A stretch of 64,000 nucleotides of DNA from Siphonodentalium dalli (GCA_032622095.1 CP136062.1:16419239-16483238), one strand, 5' to 3'; positions 46,039 through 58,311 are shown, numbered from the stretch's first letter. Notes: a model not told the origin generated them from the sequence alone. Program-made: numbers and translations.

Positions 46039-46486
46039 TGTGACCCGCCATATCAAATCCAGTCGTAAGTCGGGATTTTTTTACCCTGTGCCAATGCATT
46101 CTCTTATATATGCGAGTCGACCATAGGTCGCCTCGCATATATAAGAGAATGCATTGGCCTAATCATTTTTTATCATTTTTTTTAAATAAATGTTTCTGAC
46201 AATTTTTAGGACATAAAATAAAAAACATCCATTACCCTGCAGGGAGCCCCACACATATATAGAAGCATATAGAAGAGTGTCATCTGCTCATGTTTGTCTG
46301 GGGCTCTGTATGGGTGAAATTATAAAATTGTTAAAGAATACAAGAATTGTTAGGCCAATTGTTAGGCCAATGCATTCTCTTATATATGCGAGGCGACCTA
46401 TGGTCGACTCGCATATATAAGAGAATGCATTGGCACAGGGTAAAAAAAATCACGACTTACGACTGGATTTGATATGGCGGGTCACA
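46039..46486. mobile_element. MITE type D, copy 1, with nested core MITE
   Basis: Inverted ends of about 45 bp: TGTGACCCGCCATATCAAAT then CCAGTCGTAAGTCGGGA at the left, mirrored at the right. At the centre of symmetry (TTTTTTTA/TAAAAAAA) the core MITE (46084-46440, CCCTG...CAGGG) is inserted, flanked by TA on both sides. The core includes an AGCCCCACA-type segment. Confidence 0.8.
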
Positions 46487-46529
46487 TTCAAATACAATAT
46501 GACCTTGGTAAACTTCGGCATACTTGAGT

Positions 46530-47232
46530 ACAGTTACGAGGGTTTTAATTTGGTAGATACAAGGGTATTCTTGGGTACGTGTACCATGGTATTCATAGGT
46601 ACAGTACCATGGTTACATGCCCAACTGGGTAAACTGTGTTCTACGTGGGTTCAGGTTCGATGCTTTTATTTTGGTAGATACCAGGGTATACTTGGGTACG
46701 TGTACTATGGTAGTCATGGTATTCATAGGTGCGATACCATGGTTGCATGCCCCAATTGATCCCGGTAAACTTTGTTCTACTTGGTACAGGTACGAGGCGT
46801 TTATTTTGGTTGATACCAGGGTATACTTGGGTACGTGTACTATGGTAGTCATGGTATTCATAGGTGCGATACCATGGTTGCATGCCCCAATTGATCCCGG
46901 TAAACTTTGTTCTACTTGGTACAGGTACGAGGCGTTTATTTTGGTTGATACCAGGGTATACTTGGGTACGTGTACTATGGTAGTCATGGTATTCATAGGT
47001 GCGATACCATGGTTGCATGCCCCAATTGATCCCGGTAAACTTTGTTCTACTTGGTACAGGTACGAGGCGTTTATTTTGGTTGATACCAGGGTATACTTGG
47101 GTACGTGTACTATTGTAGTCATGGTATTCATAGGTGCTATACCATGGTTGCATGCCCCAATTGATCCCGGTAAACTTTGTTCTACTTGGTACAGGTACGA
47201 GGCGTTTATTTTGGTTGATACCAGAGTATACT
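46530..47232. repeat. 135-bp tandem repeat
   Basis: About five units containing GGTACAGGTACGAGGCGTTT, ATACCAGGGTATACTTGGGT and GCGATACCATGGTTGCATGC. The period is a multiple of three, so long frames are open on both strands. A diverged piece is at 58501-58690. I see no start, splice or family evidence for a protein. Confidence 0.9.
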
Positions 47233-47325
47233 TATGGGGCGCCATCCCTGCAAATATTCGTTTTCGGAGATATCTCCTTGGATCCAAGCAGATATCTGCT
47301 CGCATTATGGAGATATCTCCTCGGT

Positions 47326-47522
47326 TGTGTTGTGTTCTGGGTACAGTATAATAACTTAACGAGATGTGGATAGTGCGAATGTTTATTGACTTGTGTTCCT
47401 AAACGCGGGAACTGGTTTATATACCAGTTAGGTAAGCGGAGTCACGTGTTAGTGCAGCATGCACGTACGATGGTAGTTAGTGTGTCAGTATTATACAGTT
47501 GGAGATGTCCCGATATGTAACA
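47326..47522 (-). repeat. 3' LTR of the Ty3/gypsy-type element
   Basis: On the - strand it starts TGTTACATATCGGGACATCT and ends close to ACACAACA (TG...CA). It contains a TATATAAA box (near 47420) and an AATAAA signal (near 47385). A purine-rich tract, CAAAGCGGGGAGA (47523-47535), lies immediately upstream, where the polypurine primer of an LTR element should be. The 3' limit is uncertain by a few bases. Confidence 0.7.
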
Positions 47523-47684
47523 TCTCCCCGCTTTGAACGAAAGAGATAGAGGCAGTTTGTTAAAGAAGAAAGATACATATATGGAAAGGTCATTTTACAT
47601 CGAAGTGTTGCCTTGTTCAATTTACAGGTTAATACAATATAAATTTGTCGTCGTGTGTTGTCTTCACAGCACGCCCACTTCTGG

Positions 47685-48893
47685 TTATATGTTTGCATGT
47701 GGCATCAGTAATTGGTGGCATGGTACTTCCGTTATCTGATTTAGCTGACATCGTGTTACTGTTACGTCTGTTTGCAGGCCTAGTTGATTGTGGCATGATG
47801 TGTTTCCTGTTTCGCCTATAGGTCGCACATGATACGACCGTGGTGTGTCTGCTGACTTGACTACATTCCCAGGAATCCAGCTGCAGGTCGCGTCTGGTGT
47901 TTTGCGAAACTTGATCAGTTGACCTGATTTCAATTGTGTCAGAGGTTTGGCATTTTTGTTAAACCATGCTGTTTGTCTGCGCTGTTTCTCACCAATTTCC
48001 TTTCGAACAGTGGCTGGCGTCTGTGATTTTGGCGCTAACATTTCTTACTCCGTGGAATCGTCGAGGCTAATTGTCGTCCATATAATAGTTGGGCGGACTG
48101 GCCTTTGCGTTTCCTACAGGTGTATTTCGGTAGTTCAAGAAGGCTAAATATGGATCTTGCCCACTGAGTTTGCATTTCTCCAAAATTTGCTTTATTATTT
48201 GAATTGTCTTTTCGGCTAGTCCATTTGCGGAAGGGAAATTAGGCGAAGTTACATCATGTTTAAAGCCATATTTCCTGGCTAACTTAGAAAAGTCTTCGGA
48301 CGAATAACAAGGTCCACCATCGCTCCTCAGGCGTTGTGGAATGCCATGTCGTGCAAATATAGATTTCATGTGCGCGATCACCGCTGCAGAAGTTTGATTT
48401 GTTAATTTCGCCTTTTCGAAGGAATTGCTTTAAAAATCAACAATCACAATATAATTACAGTTGTTCCACTGAAATAAGTCCGAGGCTAAACTTTGCCACG
48501 CCATATCCGTTATTTCCGTCGAGATCAACGGTTCTTTGCGATTGGCGCTCCTATGCGCTCCGCACACATCACATGAAGCGACTAATGTTTCAATGTCTTG
48601 GTTTATCTTTGGCCAAAACATAACAGTTCGTGCTTGATTTTTCATTTTCTCCATTCCGAAATGTCCGACATGTAACTTAGTCAATAGATCGGACCTCATT
48701 GACTTTGGAAATATTATCCTGTCAGCTTTGTACACGATACAGTCTATTTCTGATAGCTCATCTCTATAGTGCCAATACTCCTTCACCATGTTCGGAGTCT
48801 TTGGTACCGTTTCCGGCCATCCTCCTTTGATAAATGTTCTCAATGACGTCAATTGTTCATCTTTTAACGTTTTATCGCGCACTTCTGTCAGTT
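47685..48893 (-). pseudogene. Ty3/gypsy-type integrase region, broken
   Basis: This is the C-terminal part of a retrotransposon Pol. From the N-terminal side it shows an HHCC zinc-binding region (HVGH...CDVC), an integrase core with the D-D-E residues in context (VDF; RSDGGP near 48320; GLAEKTIQ near 48215) and a basic C-terminal part ending just before the LTR. It is disabled by an in-frame stop shortly after the first catalytic Asp (about 48430) and a frameshift near 48045-48067. At 48894 it is interrupted by a palindrome-rich insertion; the upstream part resumes at 53103. Motif style is closest to Mag/K02A2.6-like gypsy elements, which is inference. Confidence 0.85.
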
Positions 48894-48903
48894 TCCCATA
48901 TAA

Positions 48904-49262
48904 AAATCCCCCTTGGTACCACCTTGGTTCACCATGGTGACATCTTGGTTCACCATGGTGGTAGCACAGTAAAGTGGCATCACGGTGAAAACACCACGGT
49001 GGTACCAAGGTGTTATCACGGTTGTAGCACAGTAAAGTTTTTGCACCAAGGTGAAACCATGGTGGCACCAAGGTGGTACCACGGTGGTAGCACACTAAAG
49101 TTTTTGTACCATGGTGGGACCAAACCCGACCAAGGTATCACCATGGTGGTAGCACAGTAAAGTTTTTCTACCAAGGTGACACCAAGGTATCACCACGGTG
49201 GTAGCACAGTAAAGTTTTTCTACCAAGGTGAACCATGGTCTCACCAAGTATAACCACGGTGG
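48904..49262. repeat. CCAWGG-type tandem repeat, left
   Basis: Units of about 52 bp built from ACCACGGTGGTAGCACAGTA and AAGTTTTTCTACCAAGGTG. Each has palindromic CCATGG, CCACGGTGG or CCAAGG words. Confidence 0.85.
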
Positions 49263-50944
49263 TATCACAGCACCAGTGAAGTTTTCAATCAAGGTACCAC
49301 TATTACATTTCACGTTGACCTTCAACAACAATGCTATTTACCATGTCGTGGGTCTCGTGCATCTACAATGGTATTTACATGCTTCGATTAATTTATTATT
49401 TACAATATATACAATGGTATATGGTGAGTCATTAATTGTTTATAACATGCTGCCATATTGTACCAATATACGTAGCTTGTCACAGTATACATGTAGCAGG
49501 TTTACATACTACAGCACATTATTATTCTACTGCATTGTCAATAGTTGTATATGCAATGCTGTATCCCATAATATAAGAATGTTTAGATCGAGGTGAAGAT
49601 ATTATTAATTATTATAAATGATATCTCAGTTATAACTTTTAACGAACAAACGTATATAATGTAATAATTAATAGGAATATGTTTTAGTATGGAATAAATA
49701 TATAAACTGAATGGAGTTGTTTGGAAGACTTTGTTTACCTTTAATACATCTTTTATAATGTTATAATTTAGTACTGTTTGCTTCCAACACAACAGGCAAT
49801 ATTTATCAATATGTACAATTTACATCTCACAATTACGTATTTTAGATATTTCCACAATTATGACTCTTTTCGGGGAAAAACAGCTCTGGTTTGAAAATCT
49901 AAGAAGTACGGTACACAAATACGTTATTCATTTCCCGGAAGGTTTACATGGGCTCGCATTGTCCTCCTGGAGTCCATATCTGGTCTGGTGCTTCGTGGAA
50001 TACCTGTTTCAATAGTGATGATATAATATGCTCACTTTTTGTAAAATTCAACTTCGGTCGATCAAACTGGCCGAAATATATTTTAACAGTGTTTATTGGC
50101 GGTGCGTATATCCTTACATGCAATAGAGTCATATTCATTCATCATATTCATTCCGTCATATTCGTTCGTCATATTCATGCATCATATTCATTCCGTCACT
50201 CCGTTCGTCACATTTAGTCATCGTAATTTTTCATATTCATTCAAGTTCATGTTAATGTTCTTATGTTTTTATTCTTGTTATCAACGAAATAAATAATGAT
50301 CACTACTACCCAACTATCCAATCTCTCTCATGGCCACCCTTAGAGAGATAGAGAGAGTAAGAGGGAGATAAAGAGGGAGAGAGAACGCAAGCAAAAAACA
50401 CACCAAAGAAAAACAACTTAAATAAGGCATTATGGTACGAGGTTTATAGTACGAAATTGTGGGATCCCGAAATTGTGCTTCCGGTTTACGACCCATGTGC
50501 GTTTTGTTGTTCGAGTAAATTTTCTTGTTTTTGATCGTTTTAGCAAATAATTGGACCTAACTTGCTTCTTAATAACCTGGAATATTGTTAGCACTGTCTG
50601 GATTATGTTTGTATATGAAAGGGACAAGATGTTATAACCTCCGAAAACAGTCAATTCGTTCAGTGCTACTGCTAGTGGGATTACACTTGACCAGTGTTGA
50701 CATGCACGACAATGTTGAGAATTTCAAAAGACAGATACTTCACAAAATTATAAACCGTCCAATTAACTCACAAGACTGACAAGAGTCAACCACTGGTGAC
50801 TTTGCTTACGAGACATACAATTATGTAGAATTAGTCGGAATTATGACGTCACAGATCAGTCATGCATGACTCATGAGTCACAAGTTTGTTGGCTACTAGT
50901 ACAACACACAAGTACATGTAAAAAGGACGATGGATCATAATTCA
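49263..50944. other. Interior of the insertion, no gene recognised
   Basis: Simple repeats only: a CATATTCATTC-type tandem tract at 50128-50245 and a purine-only GA-rich tract at 50335-50392. Open frames are short and AT-rich. Confidence 0.45.
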
Positions 50945-51361
50945 TATTCTTCAATTTTCATCGAAACATGATTTGAGAACCATGTCGCCATGACAATTCG
51001 CCCAGTTACTACGGAGTCTGCTATTATTTTGATCGGAACGCCGGTGATGCTGTGATGTTGAAATTTGTTGAGATATATTTATGACGGATAATCTCGGAGA
51101 TACGGATCCAATCCTGGGACACACATTATCACTGAATCCATCACAATATTTTAGTAACGTACTACAGCTATTCTTCAGTTTTCATCGCAGCGTGATTTGA
51201 GAACCATGTTACGGAGTCTGCTATTCTTTTGACGCTGTGATATTGTTGAGATATATTTATGAAATGACTGATAATCTCGGAGATACGGATCTAATTCTGG
51301 GACACACATTACTAGTAATACTGAATCCATCACAAGCTTTTAGTAACGTGCTACAGCTACA
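50945..51361. repeat. Two-copy direct repeat of about 200 bp
   Basis: 50945-51172 and 51173-51361 share TTTTCATCG...TGATTTGAGAACCATGT, ATAATCTCGGAGATACGGAT and GGGACACACATTA. The second copy is internally deleted. Confidence 0.8.
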
Positions 51362-51530
51362 TGTATGTCATTTTATTGGTTTTAAATAAAAAAAATCAAT
51401 CTATTAACCGACCGACCGCACTTAACCAAACTGTGTACACTTGTTGTTCCATTTGATCTGATTCGCCTCGCGAGATAAATGATATCTTTGATATATTTAT
51501 ATATTTTGACGTGTATGGATATTGTATAAA

Positions 51531-51661
51531 CTTATAAAATATTCAGGTGTTTGGCTGATGCCCAAACAAAAAACAATTATGCGCACATTCGAATATTGTC
51601 CAAATATATATTTTTTTGTTTTATAGGTATCAGTCAAACACTTGAATATTTTATAAATTTA
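51531..51661. repeat. Hairpin with arms of about 28 bp
   Basis: ACTTATAAAATATTCAGGTG...GGCTGAT is mirrored by ATCAGTCAAACACTTGAAT...TTTTATAA. It is probably a small MITE. Confidence 0.65.
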
Positions 51662-52012
51662 AGCAATAAGCAATACACGTTACAAACTGTCCTCTGCGCC
51701 ACTCCGCAGTTCTGAAAAACAAGCATATAGTAGACGACATTGTGTTTACTCGGAAATTTTGGTGACGAAATTAGCGGTCACGTGACAGAGTTTCCCGGCC
51801 CTGAAAACAATAGAGACAATTTCAGTGACGACGAAACTCCCTGAGAACACAGGTTTTTTTCAAATAAATAATAATGCTAATTGTTGCTGCCATTCTCAAG
51901 GTGTATACTCGCAATGTTAACAACTTTGCTCTAATAAGTCTAAGACCTGTTATCAATGATCTTTAATTGTTCATTACATTTAACACGAACATGCTGATCC
52001 CCAGGAGCTTGT

Positions 52013-52372
52013 AACGCGCTCCGCTATACACCAACCCACATCATACGCTAAACCTCATACAGTAGAGAAGGAGCATGATGGCTGAATTTTCTGAAATGCA
52101 TAGCAACTGAATTTTGACAAATAAAAGTTACTCGGCTCACTGGGAGTAATGCCGATGGTTGTTATCGATGCAATCCGGTATCATCTGAAAGAAAAATCAT
52201 TTTCATATCGATCACAACCATCGACATTACCCCCGATGAGCCGATAATAACTTTTCTTGATTAAAATTCAGTTGATATGCATTTCAGAACGTTAGCCATC
52301 GTACTCATGCATTCTCAACATGAGCTTAATATGTGGGTGGGTGTATAGCGGAGAGCGTTAGAAGCTCCGGTG
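52013..52372. mobile_element. 360-bp palindromic MITE-like element
   Basis: The ends CAGGAGCTTGTAACGCGCTC and GAGAGCGTTAGAAGCTCCGG are inverted copies, and the match runs inward through GGTGTATAGCGG, CTGAAATGCATA, GTTACTCGGCTC and GATGGTTGTTATCGAT to a short centre near 52180. No ORF. Confidence 0.75.
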
Positions 52373-52441
52373 TGCAGATCGAACCACAGAACATTTAATA
52401 ATTTACATGGCTGTGGATGGAATCTCATGAAATGGTAACAT

Positions 52442-52862
52442 GTAGCAATATTGCAGTAAACTGCCATGGTTAACCACAGTAAATTACCATGGTTAACAAG
52501 TGTAATCAACCACGTTAAACCAAAGTATAGCACCATGGTAAACCACAGTATACCACCATGTTAACACCACGGTAAACCACAGTATACCACCATGGTAACA
52601 CCACGGTAAACCAAAGTATACCATCATGGTAACACCACGGTAAACCACAGTATACCACCATGGTAACACCGCGGTGAACCATGGTAACACCACGGTAAAC
52701 CACAGTATACCATCATGGTAACACCACTGTAAACCACAGTATACCATCATGGTAACACCACGGTAAACCATAGTAACACCATGGTAAACCACAGTACACC
52801 ATCATGGTAACACCACGGTAAACCAAAGTATACCACCATGGTAACACCATGGTAAACCATGG
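52442..52862. repeat. 34-bp CCATGG/CCACGG tandem repeat
   Basis: Units of ACACCACGGTAAACCACAGT plus ATACCATCATGGTA. Long periodic frames on the - strand are repeat artefacts. Confidence 0.88.
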
Positions 52863-53057
52863 TAAAAAAAACCGAGATATTTTGGCCGCCCATCGTGGTG
52901 CCACCATGGTGGTTTACCAATGTGGTTTACCACGGTGGTTTACCACCATGGTAACACCTCGGTAAACCACCACGGTATTACCACCCTGGTAAACCACCAT
53001 GGTAAACCACCATGGTGACACCACGATGGGCGGCCAAAATATCTCGGTTTTTTTACC
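52863..53057. mobile_element. Nested palindrome with ends of about 38 bp
   Basis: AAAAAAACCGAGATATTTTG then GCCGCCCATCGTGGTG is perfectly mirrored at 53020-53057. The interior repeats GGTTTACCA words. It sits inside the right arm of the larger insertion. Confidence 0.8.
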
Positions 53058-53102
53058 ATGGTGTTTTACCATGGTGGCACCAAGGGGGAATTTTATATGG
53101 GA

Positions 53103-53690
53103 ATTGTCTACGGAAACAGATAGGTTTCCCGTGACCTGGTGTACATGTAAATCGAGGAATTCCGTGTCAATCGGATTTGACTTGTCTTCGCAATTCCGAG
53201 ACAAAGCGTCAGCTACAGGTACTTTTGGTCCAGGTGTGTACACTACTTCGAAGTTATACGCATATAGACGCATCCGCAATCTCTGTAATCTCATAGGTAT
53301 ACAGTGCAGAGGTTTTTTCATGATGAACTCTAGTGGTCTGTGGTCGCTTTGTACTTTGAAATGTTTACCAAACTTCTGGCATCCGAAGAGAATAGCAAGC
53401 CCCTCTTTCTCGATCACAGCGTAGTTGCTGAAGACAATGCTTTTGAAGCGTAAGCTATCGGTTTTCCTTGCTGTAATATACAAGCCCCCATAGCATCATT
53501 TGAAGAATCAACTTGTAGTACGGTATCCAGGTTTGGGTTAAAATACGCCAATACCGGTCCTGGCGTACAGTGATGAGAGATTTTAATCTGTCATGTGCTT
53601 TCTGATGGGAGGAATTCCATTCATTAATTACATCGTTCTTCAAGAGCTCTCGTAGCACAGCTGTTTCGCCAGATAATTGACTGGCGAATT
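53103..53690 (-). pseudogene. Ty3/gypsy-type RNase H region, truncated
   Basis: The - strand shows the reverse transcriptase connection (ETAVLRELL, WNSSHQKAHDRLKSLIT) and then RNase H motifs (EKEGLAILFGCQKF, QSDHRPLEFI, LQRLRMRLYAYNF, ADALSR). Frameshifts lie near 53470-53560. The RT palm is missing because the sequence is cut at 53690 by the 3' end of the second LINE. It continues into the integrase part at 48893 once the insertion is ignored. Confidence 0.82.
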
Positions 53691-56600
53691 GAATGAATGA
53701 ATTTATTGGAAGCAAACCATTACAATGGTGTCAGCTACACAATTTAAACACAAAAGCTGAAAATATAACAGTTACATGCAAAGTGACTAGTACAGAACAA
53801 TGAATGGGTAACCCAACACACTATATAATAACAATTTAAACACAAAAGCTGAAAATATAATAGTAACATGCAAAGTGACTAGTACAGAACAATGAATGGG
53901 TAACCCAACACACTAAATAATCAATATCGAAGTATCTAGCTTGGAAATATGTGCTTTATGTTTAGGGTTTACTGTACTACTGAGTTCTTTTTAAATGAGT
54001 TTTAAAGTGGTCCTTGTAGTTCTAGGTTGATTCTGCACACGATTTAATGTAATCGCAAATATATCTAGTATAGCTATCGTGTTTTGTTGGATGAAGAATT
54101 TGTTCTAGAATCTTAAAAGATTCAGACGAACTGTGTGCAATAGGGGCAGAATTAATGTTTAATTTGTTCAATAAAACATCACGTTGTTGAACATATTTTA
54201 TGCAGTATAGAAAAAAGTGTTCTTCATCTTCTAATATATCACATGCCAAGCATTTTCTGTCTTTTATATCAGGTTTAGGTCGTTTGTATCGGTCTATTTC
54301 TATTGCCAATGTGTGTGTGCTTAGTCTGAATGATGTTAATAACCTTGTTTGTGATTTGGAAATGCCAAATTTTAAGTATTTCTGGCAATCAAAATTAGAA
54401 TATATTTTTCCAAATAATTGAAGCTTATTGTCTGAGTCTTTGTTGGCGATACTCTTTAAAGTTTTCTGAGTGGATTTCAGATAATTGTCATCAATTTCTT
54501 TTTCCAAGCTATTGCTATTCAGTGTATTGGTGTTATCCATTTCAAATATTTTAATAATGTTATTAACAGCTGTGAACCATGATTTGTGGCCTCCCAAGAA
54601 AAGTTCTTGGTCAAGATCATAGACCTCCTTGAGAAAATTGTTTGATGGAAGCAATTTTAGGCGTTTATAATACTTAAGTGTTAACTTGGAAATGAAAACA
54701 TATATAGGTGACCTTCCAAGTTCATATCGACTAGCTAAATTAGACGCTTTTCGATGTAAACCTAAAGTGTATTTGCAGAATCTTGTATTAATCTTTTCAA
54801 AAGGGGTTGTGTCTTTGATTAATGCTTTCTCTGTGAAATCAGTAATCCATATTTCAGATCCATAGACAAGAATGGGTTTTATAAGTGTATCAAAAAGTTG
54901 AGTGGCAAGTTCTATGTTAGATATGTTGAAGTCCAGAATTTTTTATTTAAGAGAGAAAATTGCTTTTAGGGCTTTATCAGCCATATGCTTGGCTGCATGT
55001 TGTAAATTTCCAGTGTAATAAAATAGTGATCCAAGATATTTGTAACAGTCTACGATCTCAAGTTTTGAGTTTGATAATCTGAAATCAAATTTTGCATAAT
55101 TGGTCTTTTTTCTACTAAAAATTATGGCTTTGGTTTTATCAGTATTTATTTTTAGCATCCATCGTTCACAATAGCTCTCAAGGAGATATATACAAGCTTG
55201 CAGACCCTTTTCACTCTCGGATAACAGGATCAGATCATCAGCATACATCAGAAGATTAGTGGATGTATTTTTGAATTTGATGGGATCAGTTTTAACAAAA
55301 TCAAATATTTCAGGTAAATCATTTGTAAATATATTGAAGAGAAGGGGACTCAAGCTGTCTCCTTGTTTTACTCCACTCCAGGCTATTCCAGATTCAGAAA
55401 GTCGATTCCCTTTTCTTACCATGAACTCAGGTTTAGTATACATATTTTTGATCAGTTTGTAGATTGTTCCTCCAATTCCAATTTTTAACAACTTCTCAAA
55501 TAGTCAAACGGAATCAAATGCTTTAGAAAAGTCAACAAAGCATCCAAAAATAGGTATTTTGTCTCTATAGATATATTTATTAATTATGGTTTTTAAAGTG
55601 AATATATGATCTGATGTCATGTGATCTGGGCGAAATCCTGCCTGAAACTTGTTATATAAGTTATTATTTTCTAAAAAGTCATGCAACCTCTTTTGTAGTA
55701 AAGATGTGAAGAGTTTTATAACTTGTCAAACTTAGGCAACGATAGTTGTTGCATTCATTTAAGTCTCCACTTTTATGTAAAAAAGATATATTTGCAATAT
55801 TCCAATTCTTTGGAAAGGAATTATCATTTAGAATTCTATTAAATAGTCTAACAAGAGGAAGTAAAAGTACAGTACTGCCATTTTTCAAAAATTCATTAAG
55901 TATTAAATCTAATCCAGGTTGTTTATTTGATTTAAGTTTAAAGATGCCCTTACGAACTTCTTGGCATTTGAATGGGAAGTCAAGGGGCTTCTGATTTAAT
56001 AAATCTTTTTCTACGTCAGCAAGATGTGACGAGCTCTTCCCGTGTTGGCCATATAGGTCCGACATATAATTATGCCATGTATTAATATCAATTGGGTGTT
56101 CTCAATTTTCAATTCTTTAATCTCGATAAACCAATATACATGGCATTTGAGATACATAAATATAAATACAAATAAATGACAAAAGCACATTTAACAGGTA
56201 CATAATTATATTGTAGTATATGTAATGGTTTTCTTGAGTTTCATTTAATCTCAATTTACTTATTTTATTCCAAAATTTCTTTGTATTCTCACCATTAGAT
56301 GAGCCTAATTCATGAATAATGGTTTTGGTATAGTTAAACTTTGAGGTACGGATAAGTATTTTGTATTCCTTCTTTAAGCTATGGAATGACTGTCTAGTAT
56401 GAAATTCATTTGGGTGCAAGTGTAATCTTTTCCCAGGTGATCTGAGTTCCTTTTTCATTTTATGACAGTTTCCATTGAACCAAATATGTTTGAAGCTCTT
56501 TTTAGTCGCTTTGATTTTTGGAAAATTCTTAAATTTGATTGATCTGTCAGCTGCTTGAAGTATTATATCACTTAGATGTTGTTGTAGTTCATCAACAGAA

Positions 56601-57254
56601 TATGACGGATCCTCCACAATAATATTAAATTGATCCAACAAGTTCACAGAATTAGTGTCTGCAATGGCAGCAATATAGTTATTTGATTTAGTGTTGCTCC
56701 AACTATATTTACCTGTTAAGGTAGCATAGGACGCTTCTGTCATTTCAGCAGTATTACTGTTTACAAAGTTACTATTGATACCCATCCAAAGTATAAAGTG
56801 ATCAGACCTCTCGTCTGGTGGCAAAACATTGAAAAATAAAACTTTTTAAAAGAAAAGTTCTGAAACAAGAATATAATCAACTGAACTGCAACCATTGGGT
56901 GTGAAACTTGTATGACATCCTAAGGAGTCTCCCATAATTCTACCATTAATTATTCTCAGTTTAGATGCAATGCAGAAATTTATCAACTCTTCTCCTTGTG
57001 TATTAAGTGTCTATCTAAGTTAAACCGTGGTGGTATTTGGAGATCAATTGAATATTCTCCCTCAATGTCCCCAGTTTGTATGTGAAAATCGTTATCTAGT
57101 ACAACATAATCTGTCAAATCGGCAGTACGAGCATTTAGATCACCCATTATTATAACCTGTCCTTTATCATTAAATTGAGATACATTCCTCCGAAGTCTTT
57201 CGAAAGCAGAGTCGCTCAAAGGTGTGTCAGTATGTGCTCTTGGCCTAATGTATA

Positions 57255-57471
57255 CCCTGCAGGGAGCCCCACACATTTATAGAATTATATAGAAGAGTGT
57301 CGTCTGCTCATGTTTGTCTGGGGCTCTGTATGGGTGAAATTATAAAATTGTTAAAGAATACAAGAAAAAATTATTAAAATTGTAAAAAATTGTTAGGCCA
57401 ATGCATTCTCTTATATATGCGAGGCGACCTATGGTCGACTCGCATATATAAGAGAATGCATTGGCACAGGG
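57255..57471. mobile_element. Core MITE inside the LINE endonuclease region
   Basis: It starts CCCTG and ends CAGGG with TA on both sides (57253-57254, 57472-57473). The right half is the 70-bp TGCCAATGCATTCTC palindrome; the left half is an AGCCCCACA-type segment instead of the usual palindrome. Removing it restores a continuous endonuclease frame. Confidence 0.8.
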
Positions 57472-58037
57472 TAAATAAACATGGTCCTCAAACCTAATGT
57501 ATACACAGGCTAAATAAACATGGTCCTCAAACCTAATGTATACACAGGCTAAATAAACATGGTCCTCAAACCTAATGTATACACAGGCTAAATAAACATG
57601 GTCCTCAAACCTAATGTATACACAGGCTAAATAAACATGGTCCTCAAACCTAATGTATACACAGGCTAAATAAACATGGTCCTCAAACCTAATGTATACA
57701 CAGGCTAAATAAACATTGTCCTCAAACCTAATGTATACACAGGCTAAATAAACATTGTCCTCAAACCTAATGTATACACAGGCTAAATAAACATTGTCCT
57801 CAAACCTAATGTATACACAGGCTAAATAAACATTGTCCTCAAACCTAATGTATACACAGGCTAAATAAACATGGTCCTCAAACCTAATGTATACACAGGC
57901 TAAATAAACATTGTCCTCAAACCTAATGTATACACAGGCTAAATAAACATGGTCCTCAAACCTAATGTATACACAGGCTAAATAAACATTGTCCTCAAAC
58001 CTAATGTATACACAGGCTAAATAAACATGGTCCTCAA
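57472..58037. repeat. 39-bp in-frame tandem expansion within LINE coding sequence
   Basis: About 14.5 units of AAATAAACATGGTCCTCAAA plus CCTAATGTATACACAGGCT. On the - strand each encodes the 13-residue peptide FED(H/N)VYLACVYIR. The only frequent variant is the H/N codon. Confidence 0.93.
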
Positions 58038-58311
58038 ATCCACAAATATTTTTATCAAGTTTTACCCAAATAAATTCTGCACAGCTTTCTAGTTCAGTTA
58101 TCGCTCCATTTGTAAAAAGCTCATTTTTATAGTATAAGATTATGCCACCTGACCGTCGACCTTTTTTTCCTTTCCCGTTATGACCTACCATTTGTATTGC
58201 TCTGTAACTCGGGAGATTTATGTCAGACTCCTCATTTGTCCACGTTTCCACCACCCCAAATATATCAAAGTGATTTTTGTTGATTGCTTCAACAAGTTTT
58301 TCTTTTGAAAA

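Larger units (their letters stand above)
48894..53102. mobile_element. 4.2-kb palindrome-rich insertion splitting the gypsy pol gene
   Basis: Both ends carry the inverted sequence TTCCCATATAAAA, W, TCCCCCTTGG. The gypsy coding frame is continuous if the block is removed, and the flanks join without an obvious target duplication. The ends are filled with CCATGG/CCACGG/CCAAGG-based repeats (48904-49262 and 52442-53075). The middle holds a 360-bp inverted repeat, a duplicated segment and simple repeats but no transposase. Confidence 0.65.
53691..58311 (-). pseudogene. Decayed second LINE (endonuclease plus RT)
   Basis: Blocks in order on the - strand: endonuclease start (VVETWTNEESDINLPSY, SGGIILYYKN) at 58045-58311; a 39-bp repeat expansion; a MITE insertion at 57255-57471; the endonuclease middle with GDLNARTA (57000-57252); a linker (56120-56820); RT (54943-56065) with FSKAFDSV, GVKQGDSLSP and YADD; a C-terminal zinc-like CLAC...HFFLYC motif (54022-54654); and a 3' tail of ATTC repeats at 53691-53705. 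Damage includes an in-frame TGA after FSKAFDSV (about 55505), several frameshifts and a non-LINE segment near 56100-56220. The 5' end is lost against a MITE fragment at 58312. Confidence 0.85.

Noticed and set aside
46613-47351. Overlapping 230- and 244-codon frames across the 135-bp array
   Set aside because: Same arithmetic effect; both strands and more than one frame are open.
52493-52907. Gly-, Trp- and Val-rich - strand frames in CCATGG repeats
   Set aside because: Products of the 34-bp repeat with no coding features.
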